From the NCBI RefSeq assembly GCF_034424545.1, contig NZ_CP139970.1, forward strand, positions 1,922,001 through 1,986,000: a DNA stretch of 64,000 nucleotides, read 5' to 3'. The DNA is from Trinickia caryophylli (GTDB taxonomy: Bacteria; Pseudomonadota; Gammaproteobacteria; Burkholderiales; Burkholderiaceae). The position numbers and the translations under genes are program-made. Below the pieces are notes generated by a model. The model did no database searches and was not told the origin of the DNA. It was given only the letters and a program-made list of their open reading frames with translations. This document shows, one piece after another, positions 1 to 9,360 of the stretch (position 1 is the stretch's first letter; each line of letters starts with the position of its first letter).

Positions 1-3000
1 GTCCGTGTTCGTCGTATTGACGATATTGACCTGGTTCTTCGCATCCAGCAGCACGTCGGTCGCTTTGATGTCCGAACCGGCCACCGTCACGTTGCCACTT
101 CCTTGCGTACCGTCTCCGGTCGCAACGAAAGCCACGGTCCCGCCTGCGTCGATCGCGCTACCGGTCTGCGTCGTCTGATCTTCCTTCGACGTGCTTTTCG
201 ATTCGCTCGTGCCGAAACTCAACTGCACACCGATGTCGGGCGTCTTCCCTGGATTCAAAGCCATTGCTGCGCCGGCATTTCCGATGGCCCCCGCCGCCGC
301 AATCGAATGCAGTGCCGACGCCCGCCCGTCTTTACTATTGGAAGCTGCACGAGACTCGGACGCCGCCGTCATGATGGCGTTGCCGATGCTGCCCGATAGC
401 CCGAGCGTAAAGCCGCTCGTCTTCGTCTCGTGCGTTTCGTCGTGGTGGTTGGTGCTCGTCGCCGAGTCGATGGTTACGTTGGCAGCCTGACCGAGCACAT
501 CCTGCGCCGCGATCGCGGTGCTGCCAGTGACATGCAGGTTATTGCCCGCGACGAGCGTTACGCTCCCACCCGTGCTGCCGACAATGCTGCCATTCTGCGT
601 AATGGCATTGTCATGTACCGTGTCTTTGCTATCCGTGTTGCCGTACGAAATCCCTGCTCCTCCGCCTGCTCCGAGACCCGAGCTCGTCTCCTCGTGGAAG
701 TGGCTGCTTTGGCTCGTATCCTGCGTCGTCACGATGTTGAGGTCATGCACCGCCGAAAGCGACAAGTCGTGCGTCGACGCAATGGTCGACCCCGCAACGA
801 TCAAATCATGCCCCGCACTGGCAGCAACGACATCGCCCGAGACGGTCGAGCCCGCCGACACGATCTGATGCGAACTCTTCTCGTCCGTCATCGTGCTGCT
901 CGACAGGAAGCCGGAGTGGCTATCGTGCGTCCAGCTCTGCGAGTCATGCGTCTCGGTAACCGCGCCCACCGTGACGTCGCCAGTCGCGACCAGCTTGACG
1001 GCGCCCCCGTTGACGCTGCCATCCGTAGCCGTCGTGCCGGTGGTCACACTCGAGCCCAATACCTTCATGTTCCCGCCACTACTGGGCGAAGCTGCCGCAC
1101 TCACCCCCTCCAGCGCAAGCAACGTTGCAGCGGTCCCTGCCTGCCCCGCGCCGAGCAGTACGGTGCCCGACGCATTGATATCGCTTGCGCGTGCCGTTTC
1201 GTCATATGACGACGCCGTATGCTGGGTCAGGCGGCCACCCAGCGATCGCTCGTCATGCGTCTGGATGTCCTTCGCGGCCGTCACCGTCAGGTCGTTGCCC
1301 GCGATCATCGACGCATCGCCGGCCGCTTGCACCGTCGAGCCGGTAACGGTCGTGTCGCGGCCCGAAATCGCCGTCAGACTACCGCCCGTCACAATCGAAC
1401 TCCCGACGTTTTTCGTCAGATTGTCATGGCCGCCGCTCAGCCCGTCATCCGTGTGCACCTCCTGCGTGGCCGCGAGCGTGACGGTGCCCACGTCGATATC
1501 GCGCCCTGCCGCGAGCATTGCATTGCCGCCCGTCTGGATCGATGCGCCTGCGAGAGTCACGTCGCGCCCGGCGATCAGTGCGGCGTCGCGCGACGCGGAA
1601 ATCGTGCCGGTAGCCAGCGTACCTTGCGACGTTGCCGTGGAAACCAGGTTCCCGTCGCGCAAGGTCTGCGTGACACCGAATGTTTCGCTCTCGTTGACGA
1701 TGTCGCGCCCGGCCCGCACCATCGTATCGGCGCCACCTATCCGGCCACTTACGTTTCGGACATCCTGTACCGCCGCGACGGTCGTCGTCCCGCCGCTCCC
1801 AATCACGCCACGATTGACGATATTGTTGCCGAGCACCGTCGTCGCAACATCGCCAACGATATGGCCGCGGTTGGCAACGTCGCCGGTGGCGTCAAGGCTG
1901 ACGGACTTGCCCGCCACCAACGCGCCACTATGCTGCAGATCGACGGTGTCGGCCTGCGCGAGATAAAGCTTCGGCACGAGCACAGATTGCTGCGTGCCAT
2001 CAGGCAGCGTCACGTCCTGCGAGACCAGCCAGACCATATCGGTCGTGAGCTGCTTCATCTGCGTATCCGAGAGCGCTACGCCGGGCGTGAGGCCAAATTG
2101 TTTGGCGTAGGTAACGCCGCTGTTCATCAGCGCGGTGTATTCGGCAAGATTGTCCGAGTAGCCGGCGAGGAACGTACGCCCCGTGAGTTGCGTGACTTGA
2201 TCGCGAATCACTTTCTCTTCGTAGAAGCCATCGCCAAGCCGCTTCTGTGTAGTCTGCGGATTCAGGTTGAGCGCACTCAGCATGTAGTCGCTCGATATGA
2301 AGTTGTTATAGCTCGTGAAACGAGGATCGGTTGCGATCAGGTAGGTCGCGCTCGGGGCCGTTTGCACCGCGAATAGGCCGTTGACCGGCAATGTCAGATT
2401 CGGAATTCCGCTCGATGCACTTCCGAGCGTCTGCGGTCGGCTCGCTCCGCCAGTGGCGCCATCGGCCACGTTCACTCGCGCTCTTTGTCCCATGACGCCC
2501 GTAGTCGCGCGAACTTCGGTCGTCTGGCCGGTCACGCCGCCCAACAAGGTTCCTGTCGCGTCGCCGCCGGTCACGCCCGAGCCGGTCACCGTTTGGCCGA
2601 CTCGATTGACGCTCGATACCGTGATGGTGGCCGCATCCGTCTGCACGGCTTGGTTCGCGGTCGCGATAGCCGGTAGTGCGGCAACGGTTGTGGAGGCCAC
2701 CGGTGTCACCGGATAGATGACTGTTTTCGTGTCCTCGCTATTACCGGTCTTCTGATGCCAGTAGAACGTCGACGTGTCCTGCTCGGTCACAGTCTGCTGC
2801 AATACTATGCCGACATCGCGAACACTGCCGTTCGTCGCGCGCCGAACAAGATCGCCACCGGCAGCCATGATAGAGGATTGATTGGTGATCGAGCCACCGT
2901 CGGCGTTGATGCGAATCTCGCCCCGAGCGCGAATCTTCGCCGCATCGGATGCACTCACTAGTCGATCAGTCGTCGTCGTGATCGTCGTTACGCGCCGCTT

Positions 3001-6000
3001 TTCGACGTAGTCATGCGAGTCAGAGCCCAGATCGGTCCGAACGCGAACTTGGTCGGGACGAATCTGCGTATTTGGGTTCCAATCCGGCCAAAAGGTGATG
3101 GTGTAGGTATCGCCGTTATCCTGGATGTTTTGGTACCACTGCGTAGGATTCGTAGCGACTTGACTATGAAGCATGTCTACGTTCGTATTGCAGTTGGACA
3201 CGCAGGCGGTGAGGTCGGGAAAACGCGTCTCCGTAATCGGCTGCGTCAGGGAGAATGTCTGCGCGCCAGTGTCGACATTCACCACTTGCGATTTGGGTAG
3301 AGTCACGGACACCGGCGTGCGTAGTGCGCCCGCCATATTCCCCGAAAGGGGATCTGCCTCGCCGCTCCATCTCCATTGGGGAAAGGTGATGCTATTACGG
3401 TGTTTCGTATCGTCGCCGATTTCCAGACCTGCGGTCCAAATCGACCACTCAGACGTTGCTGTTTGCGGCGCGCCCGGTTCCGTCACGATCGTCGTTCGCT
3501 TGTTGACGATTGTGTGTGCCGCGATATCGAGGTTGCCGTCCGCCTCAATGTCCGCCGAGCTGTTCTCGAGGGTGCCCGTCTGATGCGCAAGCATTCCGGT
3601 GCTATCGCGCGTGCCGTCTTGCGCTATCTCAAGGTCGCCAGCGCTATAGATCAGCGCCCCGTCCATGTTCGAAACGGAGTTCGACGCATACAGCTTTACG
3701 CTCTGTGCGCCAGCGATAACCGCTGCCGCACCGCTGTTCTGGATATCGGCCGCATTCACCTGCACGTCGTTGCCGATGACAGTGCCCGTGTTCATCAGCG
3801 CGGCGCTGTTCGTCCTCACGGCGTCGCCTTCGATGCGGCCGGCGTTGGCCAGAACGCCCGATGCGTTCACCGTCGTCGCCGAGGATGTCATGCGCGCCCC
3901 CGCTGCATTGACGACCTGGCCGCCCGACGCCGTCAACGAGCCCGCGGCGGCTAGCGTGCCTGCATTCGTCAACGTCCCGGTCGCGGACACCGACATATCT
4001 CCGTCCGCATGCAGCCGATTCGCCGCGTCGTTCGTGTAATTGCCGGTGGCGCTCAAAGTCAGATTGCGTCCCGACGTCACCTCCCCGACGCCGCTCACCG
4101 CGCCGCTGGCGGCGATGTCGCGGTTTGCTCGGATAGCGCCGCCTGCGTTCGAGAGCGACGAAACCCGCGCCGACACGTCGGCCCCGCCCTCCAACGTACC
4201 GCCGTCGTTCGTGAGCTTCGCACCGGCCTGATTCAGGTTCAGCGCGGTGCCGCCGTATATCGTGCCGCCCGCATTGTTGACGCTCTCCGTGACATCGAGA
4301 TTCGCTGCGCCTGCCGCCACGAGTTTCGCACCCGACGTATTGGTGAAGCTCCGCGCGGCAATGGTCACGTCACCGTTGCCGCCCATCGTGCCTCCGGTGT
4401 TCGTGACACCGGCTGCCGCCGTGATCGCCATTGCGCCGTCGCCCGCATCGGTGAGCGTGCCGGACGTGTTGTCGATGTTTGCAGCCGCGATGAGCATCGT
4501 CCCATGCAGCCCGTTCGCGGACATTACCCCTCGAGCGTTCGTGAGCGCGCCACCCGCCGTGAGAGAGAGATCGCCGGCGGTCTGCATCGATCCGGCAGTG
4601 CTATCCAGTCCGCCCTGGGTCGTCGCCGTCAGGCCGTCCTTGCCGTAGACGGTACCGCTACGGTTCAGAATGCCTGCCGCGGCGTCGAGTTCCATCGCGC
4701 CCTGAGCAGAAAGCGAACCGGACGTGTTGTCGAGGCTCAGCGCATGCGCCGTCAATTTGCCGTTGGTCGCAATCTGTCCGCCCGCGTTGGACAGCAAATC
4801 CGATGCGGTCAGCGTGAGCGAACCCGCCCCCGCATGCTGAATCGATCCGCTGGTCCCATTCGCTATCGACTGCGCCGATAGCGCAAGGTTCGACGCGTTG
4901 CTCGCGATCGTCCCGCCGCTGTTGTCGAGCGTGCCGCCGGCCGATATGACTTCGTTCGCCAGTCCATACTGGCGCAGCGTGCCCTCACGATTGACGAGAT
5001 CGCCAGCCGTGGAGACGGTAAGCAAGTGGCCCTCGATAGTTCCACTGCTGTTGTCCGCAGACGCTGCGCTCACGTGAGTTGCCGCCGCTGAGACGAGCCC
5101 ATTTCGATTATCGAGTGTGTTCGCAATCGTCGCGCCGATTTCGCCTGCAGCGATCAGCTTGCCCGAATGATTGTCGAACGACTGCGCGTGCAATTGCGCA
5201 TCGCCTTTCGCGCTGATCGTCCCCTGGTTCTCGAGTGCCCCACCCGAGATGTCAAGCGCACCATCGGTAACGACTCTGCCGCCCGTGTTCGAAATTGCTG
5301 CCGCAGTGAGGCGAAGCACGCCATTACCGGCATCGTCGAGCGCGCCGCTATCGTTGATGAGCGTCTGCGCGGACACCGATAGATTCGACGCATTCGAAGC
5401 AACGGTGCCACCGGTGTTGTCGAACTTGCCTCCCACCGATATGCGCTGATCGGCTAGTCCATACTGTTGAACCGTTCCGCCGCGATTGACGGGGTCGGCG
5501 GTAGTCGAGAGGGCAAGCGCATCGCCCTCGATCTTGCCACCTCTGTTATCCGCCGACGCTGCCGTTACTGTGGCAGCCGCTCCGGAGATCAGGCCGTTTC
5601 GATTATCGAGTGTGCCGGCGATAGTGGCATTGAGATCGCCTGCGGCAATAACGCTACCCGCGTGGTTGTTAAGCGATTGGGCTTGCACCGATGCATTGCC
5701 CTTTGCGCTGATTTGCCCTTGATTGGAAAGCTCGCCGCTCGTCAGTCTCAGCGCACCGTTGGTGCCGATCACCCCGCCGATATCGCCCGTGCCCGCCGTT
5801 CCCGACGCATTGACGAGTCTACCGGTTGTGGAGACCGTCAACCCGTCACCGTTCAGCGAGGTCACACGTCCAGCCGTGTTGCCGATAGACGCCGCGTTTA
5901 TCTTCATGCGCCCGGACGCCTGAATGACGCCTTGACGATTATTCACCGCCCCGCGCGCGTCCAACTCGATGGCCGATTGCGAAAGGATCTGGCCGGACAG

Positions 6001-7503
6001 GTTCGACAACTCCCCTGCTGTAATCGTCTGCTTGCCCGACGAGGAAAGAACCGCGTTGTCGTTGGTCAGCGTTCCTTTCGCGCTAACGGAAAGCGTGCCG
6101 CCTGCTGCCGTCGTCGCATGTGCCTGGTTCAGATCACCAGCGCCCGCACTCAGTTCAAGGTTGCCGTTGGATGACGTTTCACCGCCCGCAAGGTCGATAG
6201 ACGCCGCCGAAAACGATGCATCGCCGCCTGCCACGTTGTGACCAGTGGCCGATATTGCGCCGGCTGCAGTGACCGTCAGATCCCCGGCTCGAGCGATGGA
6301 ACCGTCGCCGTCGACACCTGCGCCGAGCGCACCCGTCGATGCCACGCTCCCGACGTCGATCGTCGTATTTCGCTGCGCGGCCAACGTGCCGGCGTTCTCG
6401 AGCGCGGCGGCCGTTGTTACCGAAACATCCTGCAGCGCGTAGGTCGAACCGCTGTTGTCAATTTCGTCCCGTGCCGCGAGGGCCATATTACCGCTGGCGT
6501 TCGTTCGGCCAGCCAGTTGCAGGCGCCCTCGAGCGGTGAGCGTCAGGTCACCGGCCTGGGCAGCGATGACGCCGCGATTCGATACGCCCACCCCGAATTC
6601 GTTGGACGCAAGAAATATCCGGTTTGCATACATGCCACCGAGTTGCCCGACGTCGATCGCGAGTGACGGCGCAGCGCCGTCACCGGTAATAGGCGTAGCG
6701 GTAAGCGTATCGTGGTCGACATGATTCGAGCCAGCGACAACGTTCAGCGTATTGCCGTAGACCGCCGCATTCGCCTGCACCGCGCGGGCAATGAGATCAA
6801 CCTGATCGACATTCGATGCGTTGAGCCCGGCGCCTTGCACGAAGATGCTGCCGCCTCGGACATCGAAGCCCGAAAGCGCGCCATTGGCACCGAACACCGG
6901 TGCCCCGGTCGTCAGAATAGCCCTCGATGTATTGATGAAGCCTGCGCCATCGACGATCAAACCCGACGAATTGGCGATCACCACCTCGGCGCGGCTGCCT
7001 GCCACCTCGAGGTAGCCGCGCAATTGCGACGGCGAATTACTGTTGACTTGGTTGAGGATGATCTTCGCCGGCAGGCCGGGCTGAAGATTCGGGTTGCCGT
7101 TGATGTAGCCGGCCTGCTGCGTAGCAACGACCGTTGCCGAGTTGTTCAGGATCGCGCCATTCTTTTGGACGTCGAACTGCGAGTAGGTGTTGACCGACAC
7201 CCCTGCGCCCGACGGCTTGGCGATGTTGACCTGAGGCAAGCCGTTCGCTGTTTGGATGACGCTGGCGCCAGAGCCCTGGGCTGCGACAATTTGCGCATGT
7301 GCCACGGGAACAGTGCCCGCGAGCAACGACGCCGCGAAAGCCATGTGGCGTAATGCGAAAAGCGAAATAACGCGACGACCTGCCGCTACCCGTACCGCGA
7401 ATTCACCACGACCTGCATTGCCGACCGACGAAGCCGTTTCCTCGACGGCGACAAGCATTCCCCGCAGCTTGTTGAATACAAGCCGATAAGCCCCGGAATT
7501 CAT
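1..7503 (-). CDS. CdiA/FhaB-like haemagglutinin-repeat exoprotein, paralogue 1 (3' end beyond the left edge)
   Basis: The reading frame stays open over 2501 codons from the ATG at 7503 to the window edge, so only the N-terminal part is visible. It begins with an extended signal peptide (start MNSGAYRLVFNK, cleavage near VAHAQ). A TPS haemagglutination domain follows (contains NPNLQPG and NSNSPSQLRGYLE), then long arrays of FHA-type beta-helix repeats and, further on, FHA-2-type repeats. Residue order matches the complete CdiA at 18091-28458 almost throughout, including the ESPR, TPS and mid-protein blocks, so the two are recent paralogues. The best-diverged stretch lies around 3160-3480 and contains a C-x3-C pair. 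The toxin tip, any immunity gene and any transporter for this copy are out of view. Family knowledge: secreted by a two-partner (TpsB) pore and acting in contact-dependent inhibition or adhesion. Whether this copy carries a toxin is unknown. Confidence 0.9.
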   Translation of the reverse strand, partial: MNSGAYRLVFNKLRGMLVAVEETASSVGNAGRGEFAVRVAAGRRVISLFALRHMAFAASLLAGTVPVAHAQIVAAQGSGASVIQTANGLPQVNIAKPSGAGVSVNTYSQFDVQKNGAILNNSATVVATQQAGYINGNPNLQPGLPAKIILNQVNSNSPSQLRGYLEVAGSRAEVVIANSSGLIVDGAGFINTSRAILTTGAPVFGANGALSGFDVRGGSIFVQGAGLNASNVDQVDLIARAVQANAAVYGNTLNVVAGSNHVDHDTLTATPITGDGAAPSLAIDVGQLGGMYANRIFLASNEFGVGVSNRGVIAAQAGDLTLTARGRLQLAGRTNASGNMALAARDEIDNSGSTYALQDVSVTTAAALENAGTLAAQRNTTIDVGSVASTGALGAGVDGDGSIARAGDLTVTAAGAISATGHNVAGGDASFSAASIDLAGGETSSNGNLELSAGAGDLNQAHATTAAGGTLSVSAKGTLTNDNAVLSSSGKQTITAGELSNLSGQILSQSAIELDARGAVNNRQGVIQASGRMKINAASIGNTAGRVTSLNGDGLTVSTTGRLVNASGTAGTGDIGGVIGTNGALRLTSGELSNQGQISAKGNASVQAQSLNNHAGSVIAAGDLNATIAGTLDNRNGLISGAAATVTAASADNRGGKIEGDALALSTTADPVNRGGTVQQYGLADQRISVGGKFDNTGGTVASNASNLSVSAQTLINDSGALDDAGNGVLRLTAAAISNTGGRVVTDGALDISGGALENQGTISAKGDAQLHAQSFDNHSGKLIAAGEIGATIANTLDNRNGLVSAAATHVSAASADNSSGTIEGHLLTVSTAGDLVNREGTLRQYGLANEVISAGGTLDNSGGTIASNASNLALSAQSIANGTSGSIQHAGAGSLTLTASDLLSNAGGQIATNGKLTAHALSLDNTSGSLSAQGAMELDAAAGILNRSGTVYGKDGLTATTQGGLDSTAGSMQTAGDLSLTAGGALTNARGVMSANGLHGTMLIAAANIDNTSGTLTDAGDGAMAITAAAGVTNTGGTMGGNGDVTIAARSFTNTSGAKLVAAGAANLDVTESVNNAGGTIYGGTALNLNQAGAKLTNDGGTLEGGADVSARVSSLSNAGGAIRANRDIAASGAVSGVGEVTSGRNLTLSATGNYTNDAANRLHADGDMSVSATGTLTNAGTLAAAGSLTASGGQVVNAAGARMTSSATTVNASGVLANAGRIEGDAVRTNSAALMNTGTVIGNDVQVNAADIQNSGAAAVIAGAQSVKLYASNSVSNMDGALIYSAGDLEIAQDGTRDSTGMLAHQTGTLENSSADIEADGNLDIAAHTIVNKRTTIVTEPGAPQTATSEWSIWTAGLEIGDDTKHRNSITFPQWRWSGEADPLSGNMAGALRTPVSVTLPKSQVVNVDTGAQTFSLTQPITETRFPDLTACVSNCNTNVDMLHSQVATNPTQWYQNIQDNGDTYTITFWPDWNPNTQIRPDQVRVRTDLGSDSHDYVEKRRVTTITTTTDRLVSASDAAKIRARGEIRINADGGSITNQSSIMAAGGDLVRRATNGSVRDVGIVLQQTVTEQDTSTFYWHQKTGNSEDTKTVIYPVTPVASTTVAALPAIATANQAVQTDAATITVSSVNRVGQTVTGSGVTGGDATGTLLGGVTGQTTEVRATTGVMGQRARVNVADGATGGASRPQTLGSASSGIPNLTLPVNGLFAVQTAPSATYLIATDPRFTSYNNFISSDYMLSALNLNPQTTQKRLGDGFYEEKVIRDQVTQLTGRTFLAGYSDNLAEYTALMNSGVTYAKQFGLTPGVALSDTQMKQLTTDMVWLVSQDVTLPDGTQQSVLVPKLYLAQADTVDLQHSGALVAGKSVSLDATGDVANRGHIVGDVATTVLGNNIVNRGVIGSGGTTTVAAVQDVRNVSGRIGGADTMVRAGRDIVNESETFGVTQTLRDGNLVSTATSQGTLATGTISASRDAALIAGRDVTLAGASIQTGGNAMLAAGRDIDVGTVTLAATQEVHTDDGLSGGHDNLTKNVGSSIVTGGSLTAISGRDTTVTGSTVQAAGDASMIAGNDLTVTAAKDIQTHDERSLGGRLTQHTASSYDETARASDINASGTVLLGAGQAGTAATLLALEGVSAAASPSSGGNMKVLGSSVTTGTTATDGSVNGGAVKLVATGDVTVGAVTETHDSQSWTHDSHSGFLSSSTMTDEKSSHQIVSAGSTVSGDVVAASAGHDLIVAGSTIASTHDLSLSAVHDLNIVTTQDTSQSSHFHEETSSGLGAGGGAGISYGNTDSKDTVHDNAITQNGSIVGSTGGSVTLVAGNNLHVTGSTAIAAQDVLGQAANVTIDSATSTNHHDETHETKTSGFTLGLSGSIGNAIMTAASESRAASNSKDGRASALHSIAAAGAIGNAGAAMALNPGKTPDIGVQLSFGTSESKSTSKEDQTTQTGSAIDAGGTVAFVATGDGTQGSGNVTVAGSDIKATDVLLDAKNQVNIVNTTNTD

Positions 7504-8018
7504 CTCTCGTTGTTTGTTTCGAATTGTAACGGAGCGGTAATCTACCGAGATTTTCAGCGACTCGCATCAAATTTCGTGTTCGAGGTATGGAAGCAACATT
7601 CGAAGTACTTGGACACGCGCGGACCCAGTTGCAAATTATGGATCGTCCATCTGATAAGGGATTGCCGCCGGAATGCGATAGCCATAACCGGCGATTCGGC
7701 TTCCGATCGTCTGATTTGCCCAAGGCCGAAAGGAAAGCTGCGCGCAGCAGGAAGAATGCGCGGTTCGTTCACCTCTGTTTGCTGATATCCCGCGTGCGCG
7801 GGATGCGAATTAGAGTATCGCCTTTCCTCATCTCACTCGCTCCGAGCACGTGTCTCGCGAGTTCGATTCGAGCTTAAAAAGGACCGCGAATGCGATAGCG
7901 GCGAATTAAAGTGATCGCGTCAAAGCAAGGGCATCATGCTGTGCACGAGCAAGCCCGTCGCATTACCCCGCTTCGAGAGCTCGGACGCGATCAGCAAGAA
8001 CGCACGCGAGCCTGTCGC
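7504..8018. other. Intergenic region upstream of cdiA paralogue 1
   Basis: About 515 bases between the cdiA start and the end of the hemerythrin gene. Apart from the inverted repeat at 7535-7547 and the ribosome-binding region next to the ATG I see no gene, RNA or clear terminator. The stretch is less GC-rich than its surroundings, as expected for the leader of a large exoprotein gene. Confidence 0.5.
7535..7547. promoter_or_regulatory. Inverted repeat CGGTA-N3-TACCG upstream of cdiA paralogue 1
   Basis: A perfect 5-3-5 inverted repeat sits 32 bases upstream of the ATG. The same element, with one mismatch, lies upstream of the second paralogue at 28497-28509. In both cases a TTACAA stretch that could serve as a -10 element follows on the minus strand. 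The conservation within otherwise drifting leaders suggests an operator or promoter element. No regulator can be named. Confidence 0.4.
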
Positions 8019-8402
8019 TCACGCGCAGTGTTGATCGAATGCGGGATACAAGCGAATTTCCTCACGGGTCATACGCTGCCGCAGATGGACGATGGCGGCC
8101 CCCATCTGCCGCGCGAAGTCCATACCCGTCTTTCCTCGTTCGAGCGAATCGAAGAACGTCAGCACCTCCTGCGAGATGCCCTTCATCTCCGACGCATAGG
8201 AGGTTGCGAGATCCTTGGTCACCGCATGCTGCTGCATCTGCGGATACAGACTGCGATCTTCGCGCGCAAGATGCGCCATCACCAACGCTTTGGCCTCTTT
8301 CAGCTTTGCTCGCCCTGCATCGGTCAAGCCAAGGTCTCGGCACGCTTCGAGGAGCCGGAAGATTTCTTGATGTTCGCCTTTGAGAATCGTGGTAAGTGAC
8401 AT
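8019..8402 (-). CDS. Hemerythrin HHE domain protein
   Basis: A 127-residue cytosolic protein with the histidine/glutamate pattern of HHE cation-binding four-helix bundles: GEHQEIF near the N-terminus, AHLAREDRSLYP in the middle, and HLRQRMTREEIRLYPAFDQH at the end. Such proteins hold a di-iron centre and bind oxygen or nitric oxide, or help repair iron-sulfur clusters. The ATG at 8402 gives the compact domain; a TTG 13 codons upstream is possible but adds only non-conserved residues. An NsrR-type palindrome lies about 50 bases upstream, which fits a nitric-oxide-induced role. It lies downstream of pqqA-pqqD on the same strand but appears to have its own promoter. Confidence 0.85.
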   Translation of the reverse strand: MSLTTILKGEHQEIFRLLEACRDLGLTDAGRAKLKEAKALVMAHLAREDRSLYPQMQQHAVTKDLATSYASEMKGISQEVLTFFDSLERGKTGMDFARQMGAAIVHLRQRMTREEIRLYPAFDQHCA

Positions 8403-8450
8403 GGTGCTTTTCGACGTCCGTGGTAGGAGCAGTGGTGACAAATCCGACTT

Positions 8451-8473
8451 AAGATGTATTTACTATACATCTT
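8451..8473. promoter_or_regulatory. NsrR-like operator
   Basis: A 23-base near-perfect palindrome with arms AAGATGTAT and ATACATCTT separated by TTACT. It closely matches the known NsrR (nitric-oxide-sensing Rrf2 repressor) box, which has AAGATG...CATCTT ends and an A/T-rich centre. It is about 50 bases upstream of the hemerythrin ATG and overlaps the expected promoter position. NsrR itself is not in this window. Assignment rests on motif resemblance only. Confidence 0.7.
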
Positions 8474-8574
8474 TTAGGCGAAAAAGGACCATGCCCCCAC
8501 ATCGCTCGCGGGCATGCGAAGCCGACACCGCAGGCCTGCCTGCGACACGCACCCTCAAAGTCGCTTCCGGGCAC

Positions 8575-8901
8575 TCACCATTGCAACCATCCCTTGTGGC
8601 GAGCGGTATCGATGAACGCTCGCGTGGCATCGGCGATCTGCGCACCGTCGGCTCCCGCGTACGCAGCCTGAAGCTCGGCAATGACACTCGACACTGAGCG
8701 CATGCCATCACAACGTTTCAGAATTTCGCCCGCGCTTGCATTGAGCTTGACGAGCCCTTCCGGGTAGAGGATCACATAAGCGTCCTGGCTTGCTTCCCAG
8801 CGGAAGACCAGATGCGATGCCCGGCGTGGGCACGCATCGAGAGAAACGGTGGCGTCGACAGTCATGACTGTATGCGGTACCGGCGCCGGGCAGCGCTTCA
8901 T
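8575..8901 (-). CDS. pqqD: PqqD-like peptide chaperone
   Basis: A 108-residue protein whose C-terminal 85 residues follow the PqqD fold: CPRRASHLVFRWE, then YVILYPEGLVKLNASAGEIL, a helix with VSSVIAEL, and a final helix ending in HKGWLQW. PqqD is a winged-helix recognition protein that binds the PqqA precursor and delivers it to the radical SAM enzyme PqqE. The ATG at 8901 has a GAGG ribosome-binding site 5-8 bases upstream, better than the ATG at 8865. It begins 29 bases after pqqA on the same strand, so the two are surely co-transcribed. Oddly, pqqE is on the other strand 2.7 kb away and pqqB and pqqC are absent. Confidence 0.85.
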   Translation of the reverse strand: MKRCPAPVPHTVMTVDATVSLDACPRRASHLVFRWEASQDAYVILYPEGLVKLNASAGEILKRCDGMRSVSSVIAELQAAYAGADGAQIADATRAFIDTARHKGWLQW

Positions 8902-8930
8902 TACGGCCTCGGCGCTCACCCGGCTACGGC

Positions 8931-9005
8931 TCACCGAACGTAGACGTAAGCCGTCACCTCGAAGCCGAGGCGGATGTCGCAAAACGCCGGATTTTCCCAA
9001 GTCAT
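8931..9005 (-). CDS. pqqA: PqqA-like precursor peptide (24 residues)
   Basis: The frame encodes 24 residues beginning MTWENPAF and containing the core GFEVTAY. The glutamate (position 16) and the tyrosine (position 20) stand in the E-x3-Y spacing that PqqE cross-links in PQQ biosynthesis, and the tryptophan near the N-terminus and the F-x-D-I-R block are also PqqA hallmarks. A strong ribosome-binding site (AAAGGAG) lies 7 bases upstream of the ATG. pqqD follows 29 bases downstream. The C-terminal tail (VYVR) is very short. The identification is by motif and context; the product need not be PQQ itself, because pqqB and pqqC are not nearby. Confidence 0.88.
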   Translation of the reverse strand: MTWENPAFCDIRLGFEVTAYVYVR

Positions 9006-9360
9006 ATCGAGTCTCCTTTCATCAGGTCAGGCGATGGCAGGCCGTCATCGCCCGACCGATTATCGGCGCCCCCCTTCGCGTCAACCAGCGGCATCTCGCG
9101 AAAAACACCTCATGAAAATCTTGTGTTCAGCGCCTTCTGTCGCGTTCTGGAGCAATGCCTGTCGCCGCCTGTTCCATCGCGCGACACCCTGCGTATAAGC
9201 GCCGCGAATCCCACGCTCACCGGCCGCACCTCGTCCAGACTCGCCAATCCGCACTTTCCCGTCGCCACAACGTCCCAACATCGAATTGTGGTATTAAACT
9301 TGCATCTTAAAGAGGGGCGCACCCAGCGCTTCTTCCCTCCGTGAGAGAGGGCATGAGAGG
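9006..9360. other. Divergent promoter region between pqqA and the sensor kinase gene
   Basis: This 355-base gap separates pqqA (leftward) from the two-component genes (rightward) and must carry at least two promoters. It contains the leader hairpin (9030-9052) and the palindrome at 9056-9066. I see no further protein gene with a credible ribosome-binding site and no confident -35/-10 pair. Confidence 0.5.
9030..9052. promoter_or_regulatory. Hairpin in the pqqA leader
   Basis: Arms GGCGATG and CATCGCC are separated by 9 bases and form a 7-bp hairpin in the transcript, ending about 25 bases upstream of the pqqA ATG and just before the ribosome-binding site. A short perfect palindrome CCGAT-T-ATCGG is nearby at 9056-9066. 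Either could be regulatory or could stabilise the abundant small pqqA message; no function is shown. Confidence 0.35.
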
